Of a stretch of 26,004 nucleotides of DNA, positions 16,588 to 24,967 are shown piece by piece. A program made the position numbers and the translations under genes. Numbering within the stretch: the stretch's first letter is position 1; every line of letters begins with the position of its first letter. The stretch covers positions 1 through 26,004 of the forward strand of contig CAYYWP010000040.1 of the NCBI GenBank assembly GCA_964475125.1, written 5' to 3'. Source of the stretch: CAYYWP01 sp964475125. GTDB lineage: Bacteria; Desulfobacterota; Binatia; HRBIN30; CADEER01. A model generated the notes under the pieces. It was not told where the DNA came from and did no database searches. It saw only the letters and a program-made list of their open reading frames with translations.

Positions 16588-16653
16588 GGGTGTGGGATGC
16601 GAACCGCGCGCGTGGCCTCTTGCTACTGAGCGAGGTGGGGGGACGCAACCGGC

Positions 16654-18093
16654 TTAGCGTGGCGGCGGCGCGGCGGCCGCCAGCGACGCCAGCGCCTGCT
16701 GGGCTTCGATCCACTCGGGTTTGCGCGTCAGCGCGGCGAGATAGGCTGCCCTCGCCCGCGCCGCGTCGCCGCGGGCGCGATAGGCGTGGCCGAGTAGCAG
16801 GTGGCCGGCGGCCGCCCAGGGATGGCGCTCGACCACGCGCGTCCAGGCCGTCACGTCATCGCGCCACACCGCGGCCGAACGCATGGTGGCGAAGGCCAGT
16901 ACGGTGGCTATCGCAGCCCCCAGCGCCGGTGCCAGCGCCGGCCGTCCCAGCCATCCGGCGGCGCCGTACGTCACCAGCGCCAGCCAGGCACTCGCTCCGA
17001 CCATGGGGAGGTAGGCGAAGCGATCGGCGCGTAGCTGGGCCAGCGGGACGAGATTCGACTCCGGCGCCAGGGTGAGGGCGAACCAGGCGAGGCAGAAGAA
17101 CGTCCAGGGATAGGTCCGGCGCCGCACGGCACCCCACAGCACCAGGCAGAGCACGCTGCCGAGGGCGAGCCAGTTGAACGGGGCCAGGGCCTGATCGCGC
17201 CGGTAGTAGTAAACCGGGGCGAGGTCGATTGGCGCCAGTGCCGCGGCCAGCGACTCCAGCCCGACGCGTGCCATCATCAAGACGTGTGGCAGCACCGCCC
17301 CCCCGTGCAGCGCGTGGGTGGCGCCAATCTGGGCGTGCGCGGCCACCGCCAGGGCAGTGACCGCGGCGGCGATGGCGAGGAATGGCAGGGTCGCGCGCCA
17401 GCGCGGTCGCCCGTCGACGAAGGTATAATCGTAGAGGCACAGGACCGCCGGCAGGGTGACGACGCTCGGCTTGGACAGTGCCGCCAAGGCGAAGCTGGCC
17501 AGCGCCGCCGCATACCAGTGCCGCCCGGCGCCGCCGCGCCACCGCCGCCAGCACAGCAGCGTGGTGAGAAAGCCGATCGCGGCGAGCAGGGTCTTGCGCT
17601 GGATGGCCAGGGTCACGGCCTCGAGCTGCACGGGATGGACGGCGAAGATGACGGCGGCCAGTGTCGCCTGTCCCGGTGCCGGCAGCAGCGGGCGGAGCAG
17701 GACCCAGACCAGCGCGGCGGCGAGGGTGTGCAGCGCGATGTTGGTGAGGTGGTACCCGAACGGGTCGAGCCCCCACAGCGCATGATCGACGGCCAAGGAG
17801 AAGAAGGTGATGGGCGTGTAGTGGGCATGAACGAACTGCGTCGCCATCGCCTGCAGGTGGCTGGCATCGAGGCCGTGGATCGCGGCGGTGTCGACGATGA
17901 TGGCATCGTCGAAGCCGACCTGCAGGAAGCCGTTGCGCAGCGTCGGCAGGTAGGTCGCGAGGCTCGCCAGCACCACCACGGCAAGGTGCCAGACCGCCGC
18001 GCCCGGCGCCGGTCCCCGGCGCGGTGGTGCGATGAGCGCGGAGGTGATCGCCGGCGGCGTCGTCTGGCACCGCCCGGCGCCGGTCGCGTCCAT
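16654..18093 (-). CDS. Divergent TMTC-like polytopic membrane protein with C-terminal TPR
   Basis: This 479-residue membrane protein has about ten hydrophobic segments and a short TPR tail (AAAGHLLLGHAYRARGDAA onward). It keeps the outline of the two paralogues upstream: an acidic pair in the first periplasmic loop (VGFDDAIIVD), YTPITFFSLAVDHALWG, FAVHPVQLEAVTLAIQRKTLL, ALSKPSVVTLP and RADRFAYLPMVGASA. The DNPL block and the AERLLYLPS form of the late motif are changed or missing. GT-C glycosyltransferases use an acidic residue in the first loop, so a lipid-linked sugar transferase is plausible, but substrate is unknown. The gene starts 3 nt after the permease stop. Confidence 0.75.
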   Translation of the reverse strand: MDATGAGRCQTTPPAITSALIAPPRRGPAPGAAVWHLAVVVLASLATYLPTLRNGFLQVGFDDAIIVDTAAIHGLDASHLQAMATQFVHAHYTPITFFSLAVDHALWGLDPFGYHLTNIALHTLAAALVWVLLRPLLPAPGQATLAAVIFAVHPVQLEAVTLAIQRKTLLAAIGFLTTLLCWRRWRGGAGRHWYAAALASFALAALSKPSVVTLPAVLCLYDYTFVDGRPRWRATLPFLAIAAAVTALAVAAHAQIGATHALHGGAVLPHVLMMARVGLESLAAALAPIDLAPVYYYRRDQALAPFNWLALGSVLCLVLWGAVRRRTYPWTFFCLAWFALTLAPESNLVPLAQLRADRFAYLPMVGASAWLALVTYGAAGWLGRPALAPALGAAIATVLAFATMRSAAVWRDDVTAWTRVVERHPWAAAGHLLLGHAYRARGDAARARAAYLAALTRKPEWIEAQQALASLAAAAPPPR

Positions 18094-18096
18094 ACT

Positions 18097-18867
18097 TCAG
18101 ACGAACTCGCGGCGTGAGAACAGCGCGATGCTGAGCAACAGCAGCGCCCCGGTGTAGGCGGCCGCATAGACCACCAGCGCGCCGAGATACGCCGGCGCCG
18201 GCAGCTCCCCATAGACGAGCTGGTCGGCGATGGCGAAGCGATCGAGGCGCGGCAGCACCCAGTACAGCGCCTGCGTCACGGCGCGCAGCGCCAGCGGATG
18301 CTCCTCACGCAGGAAGTACAGCAGGTACGTCGCCGAGCGCCCGGCGACGAAGGTGGCGGCCGTGAACATGCCGGCCAGCGACGGTGTGACCACGAGCGAG
18401 GAGTAGAACAGGGCCACGGCGATGACGACCATGATCTCGAGCAGCGTCGTGCCGGCGGCGAGCACCAGGCCCCAGTCGAGCGCGCCGGTGTAGAGCCAGA
18501 ACCCGGCGACCACGCCGCTCGACATCAGCCCGACGACGACGGTCAGGGTGGCGAGCAGGCCGAGGAACTTGCCGACGACGAACTGCCAGCGCGCCACCGG
18601 TTTGGAGAGGATATTGACGATCGTCTTCTTGCGCAGTTCTTGCTGCAGCAGATTGACGCCGAGCACGACGGCGATGATGACGCCGAACAACGAGACGCTG
18701 AGCAGGCTGAAGTCCTTCATGTACTTCACCTGATCGCCGATCGACGCGGCACCGAAGACGGCCGAGATCGCGACCATCAGGAGGGCGAAGAACAGAATCG
18801 AGTACAAGATGCGGTTGCGGATCGCCTCGCGCGCCGTGTTGAGGGCCAGGGCGAAGAGCTTGTTCAT
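18097..18867 (-). CDS. pilI: ABC transporter permease (PilI position)
   Basis: A 256-residue ABC-2 type permease with about six membrane segments. The N-terminal region (MNKLFALALNTAREAIRNRI) and the cytoplasmic stretch QQELRKKTIVNILSKPVARW are typical of permeases that pair with a separate ATPase. It overlaps the preceding TMTC-like gene as ATGA at 18864-18867; longer ORF starts lie inside that gene. In Myxococcus the PilG-PilH-PilI transporter lies between pilA and pilD and is needed for pili; this gene has the matching position and type, but two large genes separate it here from its ATPase. The transported substrate is unknown. Confidence 0.8.
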   Translation of the reverse strand: MNKLFALALNTAREAIRNRILYSILFFALLMVAISAVFGAASIGDQVKYMKDFSLLSVSLFGVIIAVVLGVNLLQQELRKKTIVNILSKPVARWQFVVGKFLGLLATLTVVVGLMSSGVVAGFWLYTGALDWGLVLAAGTTLLEIMVVIAVALFYSSLVVTPSLAGMFTAATFVAGRSATYLLYFLREEHPLALRAVTQALYWVLPRLDRFAIADQLVYGELPAPAYLGALVVYAAAYTGALLLLSIALFSRREFV

Positions 18868-20585
18868 CGCAGGGCCACCTCGATCTCGCGCCGCGCTTGC
18901 GCTACCAGCGCCGCGATCTGGGGATCGCCCGGTGGCGCGGCTCGCTCCAGGCGGTCGAGGGCGATCGCCGCGCCCCAGCGGTCGCCTTGCGCCAGGCGCG
19001 CGGCGGCGAGGTTGACCAGCAGCATGGCGTTGGCGGGGTCGCTCTCCAGGCCAGCCGCAAAGGCCGCCTCCGCGGCCGCCGGCTGGCGGTGGCGCGCGCG
19101 CAGCAAGCCGAGCTGGAGATGGGCGGTGGCGAGCCGCCAGTCGAGTCGCACCGCGGCCTGCAGCCACTCGAGGGCCGCGTCATCGTCGCCGCGCAAGGCG
19201 AAGATGTGACCGATGCCGAACGCTGCCGAGGCGTAGGCGGGATAGATCACCAGGGCTCGGTGGTAACGCGCCAGGGCCTCGTCGAAGCGGCCGGCGCGCT
19301 GCAGGGCGACGGCGAAGTTGTGCTGCGCCTTGGCACTGCCCGGTGCCACGGCGGCGGTGGCCGCATACAGGGTCATTTCGTCTCGCCAGTCGCAGTTGCG
19401 GGCCCAGGTGCGGGCGGCGCCGAGGGCGAGGAGAATGACGAGCACCGCGCCGGCGGTACGCCGATGCCGCTCGGCCATGGCACCGAGCAGCCAGCCCGCC
19501 AGCAGGCACCAGCCGAGCGACGGGAGGTAGAGGAGGCGTTCGGCTTTGATGGTACCGATCGGGAAGAAGAGGTTGGCGGTGAGGGCGAGCGGAATGGCGA
19601 GGCAGGCGGCGGCGACCACCAGCACCGGAGCGCGCCGGCGCACGGCGAAAAGGGCGACCGCCGCCGTCGCCATCAGCGCTGCGATCCCGACGACGCGCGG
19701 CTCGCCCCAGGACTGAGCGAGCGGGATCTGGTTGAAAGAGTAATCGGCCGAGAGACGCAGCGGCAGGAGCAGGAGCGCCAGGTAGTCCCACAGGATGACC
19801 AGGGCGGTGCGCACGCGCGTGACGGCGTCGACGCCGCCGAGCGGGTTGTCGAGTGGGTCCGGCGCCTCGGGCAGGGCCAGTGCGCCGGCGACCGCCAGGC
19901 GGAGCGCGAGATAGGCGGCGCCGAGGAGCAGGTAGGGCGCGAGCGTGAGAACGCGCTGGCGCCAGGTGGCGCGCGGCGCGACCCACCAGTGCAACACGGC
20001 GACCAGGCCGATGACGGTGAACGCCGTCTCCTTCGCCAACAGCCCGAGCGCACATGCCGACAGCGAGGTGGCGAGCCAGGCCGTTCGCCAGCGGCCACTG
20101 GCCTCGCACGCTCGCCGGAAAGCGAGCAGGGTCACCAGCGCGGCGAGCGCGGCCAGCAGCTCGGCGCGTCCGACGATGCCGGTGACGGCCTCGGTATGGA
20201 TCGGATGGACGGCGAATAAGGTCGCCGCCGCCAGTGCCGCCAGCCCGGTGCCGAGCAGCAGGCGCGCCAGGGCGTACACGCCCAGGCTGACCAGCAGGTG
20301 CAGGGCGAGGTTGACGAGGTGAAAGCCGAGCGGACCGCGCTCGATCCGCGCGTTGCCGGCGTACGTCAGCATGGTCAGCGGCCGATAGAGCGAGCCGGGC
20401 TGGATGAGGGAGGCGAACAGCTGCAGTGCCGGCTGGCGCTGCACGGCCGGGTTGTCGCGAATGAACAGGACATCGTCGAAGACGAAATCACCGCCGAGGC
20501 CGTTCACATAGGGCAGGACGGCCAACAGCGCGACGGCGAGCCATGCCCAGGCCTGCCGGTGGGACGACCGCGGCGACGGAGCCAT
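18864..20585 (-). CDS. TMTC-like O-mannosyltransferase-type membrane protein with TPRs
   Basis: A 573-residue protein with about 10-11 hydrophobic segments (residues 10-390) and then about four TPRs (roughly 415-560). Motifs shared with eukaryotic TMTC proteins appear in order: FVFDDVLFIRDNPAV, LYRPLTMLTYAGNARI, FAVHPIHTEAVTGIVGRAEL, LLAKETAFT, DNPLGGVDAVTRV (DUF1736-like), LRLSADYSFNQIPL and FFPIGTIKAERLLYLPSLG. TMTC1-4 O-mannosylate cadherins; in bacteria this family is mostly annotated only as TPR protein. Sugar transfer from a lipid-linked donor on the periplasmic side is inferred. It starts 2 nt after its paralogue's stop (TAGCCATGG) and ends with an ATGA overlap with the permease, in an operon with pilus genes. 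Confidence 0.82.
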   Translation of the reverse strand: MAPSPRSSHRQAWAWLAVALLAVLPYVNGLGGDFVFDDVLFIRDNPAVQRQPALQLFASLIQPGSLYRPLTMLTYAGNARIERGPLGFHLVNLALHLLVSLGVYALARLLLGTGLAALAAATLFAVHPIHTEAVTGIVGRAELLAALAALVTLLAFRRACEASGRWRTAWLATSLSACALGLLAKETAFTVIGLVAVLHWWVAPRATWRQRVLTLAPYLLLGAAYLALRLAVAGALALPEAPDPLDNPLGGVDAVTRVRTALVILWDYLALLLLPLRLSADYSFNQIPLAQSWGEPRVVGIAALMATAAVALFAVRRRAPVLVVAAACLAIPLALTANLFFPIGTIKAERLLYLPSLGWCLLAGWLLGAMAERHRRTAGAVLVILLALGAARTWARNCDWRDEMTLYAATAAVAPGSAKAQHNFAVALQRAGRFDEALARYHRALVIYPAYASAAFGIGHIFALRGDDDAALEWLQAAVRLDWRLATAHLQLGLLRARHRQPAAAEAAFAAGLESDPANAMLLVNLAAARLAQGDRWGAAIALDRLERAAPPGDPQIAALVAQARREIEVALR

Positions 20586-20587
20586 GG

Positions 20588-22462
20588 CTAGCCTCGATCG
20601 CGCGGCGAGGACGCCGCGCCGCCAGCGCTCAGCAGCGGGAGGGCGGTCGCGGTCGGCGCCCGGGCGGACTGACCCTCGTCCAAGAGGCGCGCCGCGACGA
20701 GTTGGTCTTGCACCGACGGATCGTCTACGTCGGCGGCGTCGATACCGGCGAGTATGAGGCGCGCCTCGTCGCCCTGCCCCTGGGCGCGCAGCGCCAGGCT
20801 GAGCCCGAGCAGGAGGCGCGGGTTCGTCGGGTCGAAGGCCAGGCCGGTGCGGAAGGCGGCCTCTGCGGCGGTGTACTCGCCGTGCTGGAAGCGAATCGAA
20901 CCGATGTTCAGGTGCGGCTTGGCGAACTCCCAACGCAGGGCGCAGGCGCGCGCGTACCAGTGCACGGCGCCGGCGTCGAGGCCGCGCTTCTCGTAGATCG
21001 TGCCGATGACGAACGCGGCCTCGGGCGAGTCGGGGAAGATCCGCAGCGACTGGTGCAGGTGCAGCAGGGCTTCATCGAAGCGCCGCTGGTTGTCGTAGGC
21101 AACGGCGAGGTTGTAATGCGCCTTGGCGCTGTCCGGCGCGGCCTGCACGGCGGTCGTGAAGAGGGTCAGATCGTCGCGCCAGTCGCGGTTGCGCAGCCAG
21201 GTGCGGCCGGCGAAGGCGACGGTCACGGCGGCCACCGCCACGAGCGCCACCACCCGCCGCCGGCGCACCGCGAACGCCACCAGCCAGCCGGCGGCCAGAC
21301 ACCAACCGACCGAGGGCAGGTACAGCAGGCGCTCGGCCTTGATCGTGCCGATGGGAAACAAGACGTTGGCGGTCAACGCCAGCGGCACGACCGTGAACAT
21401 GGCAGCCAGCGCCAGCGCGGGGGCGCGGCGCGCCACGGCGATGGTCCCCGCGGTGAGGGCGAGCAGGACGCCGAGGGCGAGCAGGAAGCGGGCGTCCAGC
21501 ACCGAGGTGACGACCGGGATCTCGTTGTACGAGTAGTCGGCTGCCAGGTGCAGTGGCAGGAACAGCTGCGAACAGTACTCCAGCAGCACGACCAGTGCGG
21601 TCGCAAGGCGCGGCGCCAGCGCGACGTGGGCGAGCGGGTTGTCGACCACGGGCGGTGGGGACGGCAAACTCAGCGATCCGATCATGGCGTGACGCAGGAA
21701 GAGGTAGGCGATCCCGACGAGCAGGAACGGGACACCGGCTGCCGCGGCGCGGCGCCAGGAGCGCGCCGGGTCGAGCCACCAGACGAGGACCGCGATCAGC
21801 GCGATGGCGGTGAAAGCGCTTTCCTTTGCCAGCAGCGCCAGCGCAAAGCTGACCAGCGCCAGCGCCGACCAGATGGGGCTGTGCCGGCGCACGGCGCGAG
21901 CCTGGGCGAGCAGGCTGGCGATGACCAGCGCGGCGGCGAGCAATTCCGCCCGGCCGACGATGTTGTTGACCGCCTCGGTGTGGATCGGATGCACCGCGAA
22001 CAGCGCCGCGGCCACGACGGCGGCCGGCAGCGAGTCGAGCAAGACGAGCGCCAGCGCCAGGACGCCGAGCGAGACGGCCAGGTGCAAAGCCAGGTTGACG
22101 AAGTGGAAGCCCCAGGCCGCTGGGCTCAGGCGGTAGTTGGCGGCGTAGGTCAACATGGTGAGCGGCCGGTACAGGACGCCGACGGGATAGACGGCGGTGA
22201 GCAGCCCGACGGGCGAATGGCGCGTCACCCTCGGATTGTCGCGCACGACCACCGGGTCGTCGAAGGTGAAGCCGTTTTGCAGACTGTTCAGATACGGAAC
22301 GACCGCCAGGATCGCTACCAACACCGCGGCGCTGGCCACGTGGCGTGACCGGTGACCGGTGACCGGTGGGGCAGCGGCGGCGAATGGTGTGGACACCGGC
22401 GGCTGCGGCGATCGGGCGGCAGGCGCCGCGCCGTTAGTCCAGATGGCTTGCTGATCCGACAT
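20588..22462 (-). CDS. TMTC-like O-mannosyltransferase-type membrane protein with TPRs (paralogue)
   Basis: A 624-residue paralogue of the next gene. A Pro/Ala-rich cytoplasmic tail (about 45 residues) precedes the first membrane segment. The same ordered motifs are seen: FTFDDPVVVRDNPRV, LYRPLTMLTYAANYRL, FAVHPIHTEAVNNIVGRAEL, LLAKESAFT, DNPLAHVALAPRLA, LHLAADYSYNEIPVV and LFPIGTIKAERLLYLPSVG, then TPRs from about residue 440 (SAKAHYNLAVAYDNQRRFDEA, shown here only in part as a match to TPR consensus). ATG 22462 overlaps the ATPase gene by 29 nt with no clear Shine-Dalgarno, so a later start is possible. A 7-bp tandem repeat lies in the N-terminal tail. Function as a protein O-glycosyltransferase is inferred from the family. 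Confidence 0.82.
   Translation of the reverse strand: MSDQQAIWTNGAAPAARSPQPPVSTPFAAAAPPVTGHRSRHVASAAVLVAILAVVPYLNSLQNGFTFDDPVVVRDNPRVTRHSPVGLLTAVYPVGVLYRPLTMLTYAANYRLSPAAWGFHFVNLALHLAVSLGVLALALVLLDSLPAAVVAAALFAVHPIHTEAVNNIVGRAELLAAALVIASLLAQARAVRRHSPIWSALALVSFALALLAKESAFTAIALIAVLVWWLDPARSWRRAAAAGVPFLLVGIAYLFLRHAMIGSLSLPSPPPVVDNPLAHVALAPRLATALVVLLEYCSQLFLPLHLAADYSYNEIPVVTSVLDARFLLALGVLLALTAGTIAVARRAPALALAAMFTVVPLALTANVLFPIGTIKAERLLYLPSVGWCLAAGWLVAFAVRRRRVVALVAVAAVTVAFAGRTWLRNRDWRDDLTLFTTAVQAAPDSAKAHYNLAVAYDNQRRFDEALLHLHQSLRIFPDSPEAAFVIGTIYEKRGLDAGAVHWYARACALRWEFAKPHLNIGSIRFQHGEYTAAEAAFRTGLAFDPTNPRLLLGLSLALRAQGQGDEARLILAGIDAADVDDPSVQDQLVAARLLDEGQSARAPTATALPLLSAGGAASSPRDRG
22346..22366. repeat. 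Three tandem copies of a 7-bp unit inside a coding region
   Basis: The unit tgaccgg is repeated three times without interruption, in the part of the TMTC-like gene that encodes the low-complexity tail before the first membrane helix. Because 7 is not a multiple of 3, gain or loss of a unit would shift the reading frame. Confidence 0.7.
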
Positions 22463-23447
22463 GGGCGAGAAAACGATCTTCCAGCGATGGGTGCACCGGC
22501 ACCAGGCTCTCCACGCTCGCCCCCGCGGCGCGGATGAGGTCGAGCGCCGGGCCGACGGCCTCCGACCCCGGCAAGCGCAGCCGCCAACCACTCTCGCTGG
22601 CGACGGCCGCCGTGCCGCTGAGCTGCTCGAGGGCGGCGAGCACGCTGGGTGCGAGTGGGCCGACGGTGAGCTGGTAGATGTCGGCCCGTCGCGAGCGGTC
22701 GAGATCGACGATCTCGCTCAAGCGGCCGCCGCTGAGGATGGCGACGCGGTCGCACAGGACCTCGGCGTCGGGAAGGATGTGCGAGGAGAAGATGACGGTG
22801 GTGCCGCTGGCGTTGAGGGCGCGGATCAGCTCGCGCATGGTGTGGCGCCCGCTCGGATCGAGCCCGGACATGGGCTCGTCGAGAATCAGCAGGCGCGGCT
22901 CATTCAGAATCGCCTGGGCGATGCCGACGCGCTGCATCGTGCCCTTGGAAAGCGTGCGCAGCGCGGCACGGCGTTTGTGGCCGAGGCGGACCAGATCGAT
23001 CACCTCGTCGATGCGTTGCCGCCGCCTCGATCCGGCCAGGCCGTACAGGCTGGCGTACAGCGACAGCGTCTCGGCGACGGTCAGGTAGTCGTAGAAATAT
23101 GCCTGCTCGGGGAGGAAGCCGATGGCGGCGCGTTCGACGACGCCAAGCGGGCCGCCGGCGAAATGCACGCTCCCACCGGTCGGGCGCAGCAGGCCGAGGA
23201 TACACTTGAACGTGGTCGTCTTGCCGGCGCCATTCGGCCCGATGAGGCCCAGGATCTCGCCGCTGCGCACGCGCAGATCGATGCCGTCGAGCACGCGCAG
23301 GCGTCGCATCGTCCAGGCGTGGCGAAAGTCCTTGCACAGCCCGCGCAACTCGAGCACCGGTGTGGCAGTCGCTGCTGCCGACTCGCGGGACATCGCCGCC
23401 GCATGCTGCCGCGCTCCGGCTTGACCTGACGTCGCCGCGGTGGTCAT
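22434..23447 (-). CDS. pilH: ABC transporter ATP-binding protein (PilH position)
   Basis: A 337-residue cytoplasmic ABC ATPase. Walker A is GPNGAGKTTT (about 75-84), signature LSKGTMQRVGIAQAI, Walker B LLILDEPMSGLDPSG, and the H-loop is SSHIL. A C-terminal regulatory-like part of about 85 residues (from DIYQLTVGPLAP) follows the nucleotide-binding domain, as in many ATPases that serve ABC-2 permeases. Its ATG overlaps the stop of the TPR gene (ATGA). The cognate permease is most likely the one at 18097-18867, which is separated by two TMTC-like genes. Position after pilA and the TPR gene fits Myxococcus pilH. Confidence 0.87.
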   Translation of the reverse strand: MTTAATSGQAGARQHAAAMSRESAAATATPVLELRGLCKDFRHAWTMRRLRVLDGIDLRVRSGEILGLIGPNGAGKTTTFKCILGLLRPTGGSVHFAGGPLGVVERAAIGFLPEQAYFYDYLTVAETLSLYASLYGLAGSRRRQRIDEVIDLVRLGHKRRAALRTLSKGTMQRVGIAQAILNEPRLLILDEPMSGLDPSGRHTMRELIRALNASGTTVIFSSHILPDAEVLCDRVAILSGGRLSEIVDLDRSRRADIYQLTVGPLAPSVLAALEQLSGTAAVASESGWRLRLPGSEAVGPALDLIRAAGASVESLVPVHPSLEDRFLAHVGSASHLD

Positions 23448-24361
23448 AGGTCGCGCACCGACTCACCCCGCTGGGCCCGTTCGCGGATCTTGCTCTGGTG
23501 CAGCGCCGACGGCACGCGGCCAGTGCTGGAACGGGCGCGTCCGCTGGCCGGATCGATCTCGTAGCGGCCGCCAAACGGCTCCTCGGGCACTGCCTCGAGC
23601 ACGCCGGCTTCGACCAGCTCTCGCACCTGCGCCGGCGGCGCGCCGCGGCGGGCCTGAAATGCCGTGATGGCTTCGTCAAGGCGCTTGAGATCTGCGGCCA
23701 GCCGTACCTGTCGCGCCTGGTCCTCGATGACCTGGCGCACCTCGGCGGAGTCGACGTCGCCGTGCAATTGGGCCAGAAAGGCGAGCGTCGTCTCCGGTCC
23801 GTACTGATGGGCCGCCAGCACCGAGGCGAGCCGTGCGATCTCCGGGTGGGCACCGGGCGTCGCCATGGCGTACCGCAGGTGGGCGAGCGCGCGCTCGTAG
23901 TCGCCTTTGAAGAAAAAGTAGTTGAAGCCGAGGTAGTAACGCAGCAGCCAGGCATCGGGGAACCGTTGCAATCCCTTCTCGAGCAGGCGGATGCCGGCGT
24001 CCACCTGCTCGGCTTCCCAGGGCAGGATCACGCCGGCGAAGCGGTAGACGTGCAGAGCGCGCGGATCGAGGTCGGTGACCAGGTCGCACATCGCCGCCAA
24101 CCATGGATAGACGCGGTCGCTGCGGTAGTGCTGGCCGAAATAACTGATGGTGCGAAACCAGAGCAGGTCGGCCAGGGCGTTCTGCCAGCCGAGCGACATC
24201 GGCCGCAGATACTCGGCGCGCGGCAGGTAGACGGGCTCGTCTCCGCCGTCTGGGCGCTCGGCAGGGCGATCGAGCCGGATTCCCGCGACGGCGATCGCAA
24301 AGATCAGCGCGGCGAAGACGGTGAGCCAGGTGGCAGCGCGCCACACCATCGTCAGCTGCAT
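23444..24361 (-). CDS. Membrane-anchored TPR protein (PilG position)
   Basis: A 305-residue protein with one N-terminal membrane anchor (about residues 6-28) and a mostly helical soluble part. TPR-like helices are seen at about 85-190 (GIRLLEKGLQRFPDAWLLRY, FKGDYERALAHLRYAMATPG). The C-terminal 60 residues hold PPAQVRELVEAGVLEAVPEEPFGGRYEID, a pattern common in periplasmic TPR proteins of pilus loci. ATG 24361 is used; a TTG at 24385 gives eight extra residues. It lies between the pilA terminator and the ABC ATPase, the place of pilG in Myxococcus, but similarity to PilG cannot be judged here, so no symbol is given. Confidence 0.78.
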   Translation of the reverse strand: MQLTMVWRAATWLTVFAALIFAIAVAGIRLDRPAERPDGGDEPVYLPRAEYLRPMSLGWQNALADLLWFRTISYFGQHYRSDRVYPWLAAMCDLVTDLDPRALHVYRFAGVILPWEAEQVDAGIRLLEKGLQRFPDAWLLRYYLGFNYFFFKGDYERALAHLRYAMATPGAHPEIARLASVLAAHQYGPETTLAFLAQLHGDVDSAEVRQVIEDQARQVRLAADLKRLDEAITAFQARRGAPPAQVRELVEAGVLEAVPEEPFGGRYEIDPASGRARSSTGRVPSALHQSKIRERAQRGESVRDL

Positions 24362-24427
24362 GGCAGGTCGCAGGTTAGCGGCCAAGATCGCAGGCGTCGA
24401 CGCACTTCTTGAACGGTTGCCGGGGGC

Positions 24428-24461
24428 AAAAAAAAAGGGGGGAGGGCATTGCCCTCCCCCC
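24428..24461 (-). terminator. Intrinsic terminator of pilA
   Basis: On the minus strand an 11-bp perfect GC-rich stem (arms 24451-24461 and 24437-24447, loop 24448-24450) is followed by nine T (24436-24428). It begins 26 nt after the pilA stop. It should make pilA mostly monocistronic and limit read-through into the TPR-ABC genes. Confidence 0.95.
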
Positions 24462-24487
24462 TGTGAATCGGCTGCGCCGAGAACGGC

Positions 24488-24865
24488 TTACTGCATGCCG
24501 CCAGCGGCGCTGTTGTACGTGAAGGTCTTGTTCGAGCCGCTAGTCGAGCTCGAGGTGCCGGTGAACGACGGGTTGGTACCGGTGGCGGACGTCATCGAGA
24601 TATTCACGGTGCCCGAGAGCTCGAAGCCCGGAAGAGCCGTCTCGCAGCCACTGCCGGTGCAGGAGACGTAGTTCTGCGTCGAGGCGAACACGGCCTCTTC
24701 GGATGTCGCCGCGTTGCGCAGGTCCGAATTGGCGCGCGCGTCGAAGCCGCGCTGGCGGTACGAGGCGAACTGCGGAATGGCGATGGCCGCCAGGATGCCG
24801 ATGATCGCCACGACGACGAGCAGCTCGATGAGCGTGAAGCCCTTGCTGTTGTTCAATGCCTTCAT
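24488..24865 (-). CDS. pilA: Major type IV pilin PilA
   Basis: A 125-residue type IVa prepilin. Leader MKALNNSKG is cut before F10, giving FTLIELLVVVAIIGILAAIA with Glu at +5; the mature protein is about 116 residues. The helix continues to DLRNAATSEEAVFASTQNYV. Two cysteines in CTGSGC are close in sequence. The last 45 residues are rich in Ser, Thr, Gly and Asn (NPSFTGTSSSTSGSNKTFTY), a possible O-glycosylation surface (inference). The start is fixed by an excellent ribosome-binding site; an in-frame ATG at 24967 would add 34 residues before the leader. Own terminator, two sigma-54 promoter matches and upstream pilR support a separately regulated major pilin. Confidence 0.95.
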   Translation of the reverse strand: MKALNNSKGFTLIELLVVVAIIGILAAIAIPQFASYRQRGFDARANSDLRNAATSEEAVFASTQNYVSCTGSGCETALPGFELSGTVNISMTSATGTNPSFTGTSSSTSGSNKTFTYNSAAGGMQ

Positions 24866-24870
24866 GATCT

Positions 24871-24879
24871 TTCCTCCTT
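24871..24879 (-). promoter_or_regulatory. Strong Shine-Dalgarno of pilA
   Basis: AAGGAGGAA on the minus strand, with the AAGGAGG core ending 7 nt before ATG 24865. It is far stronger than the sites of the neighbouring genes, fits high pilin expression, and decides the short start. Confidence 0.9.
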
Positions 24880-24967
24880 GGTATGCGGTCTTCAGACCAC
24901 TGGTTGGTTTCGATTGTCGAGTTTGACTGGATGATGATGCCTGCGGAGCAACTCGGTGTTTGCTCAT

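Noticed and set aside
20543..22348. 601-codon plus-strand open frame opposite the first TMTC-like gene
   Set aside because: It is a shadow frame dominated by Arg, Gln, Gly and Glu; the opposite strand encodes conserved membrane and TPR motifs.
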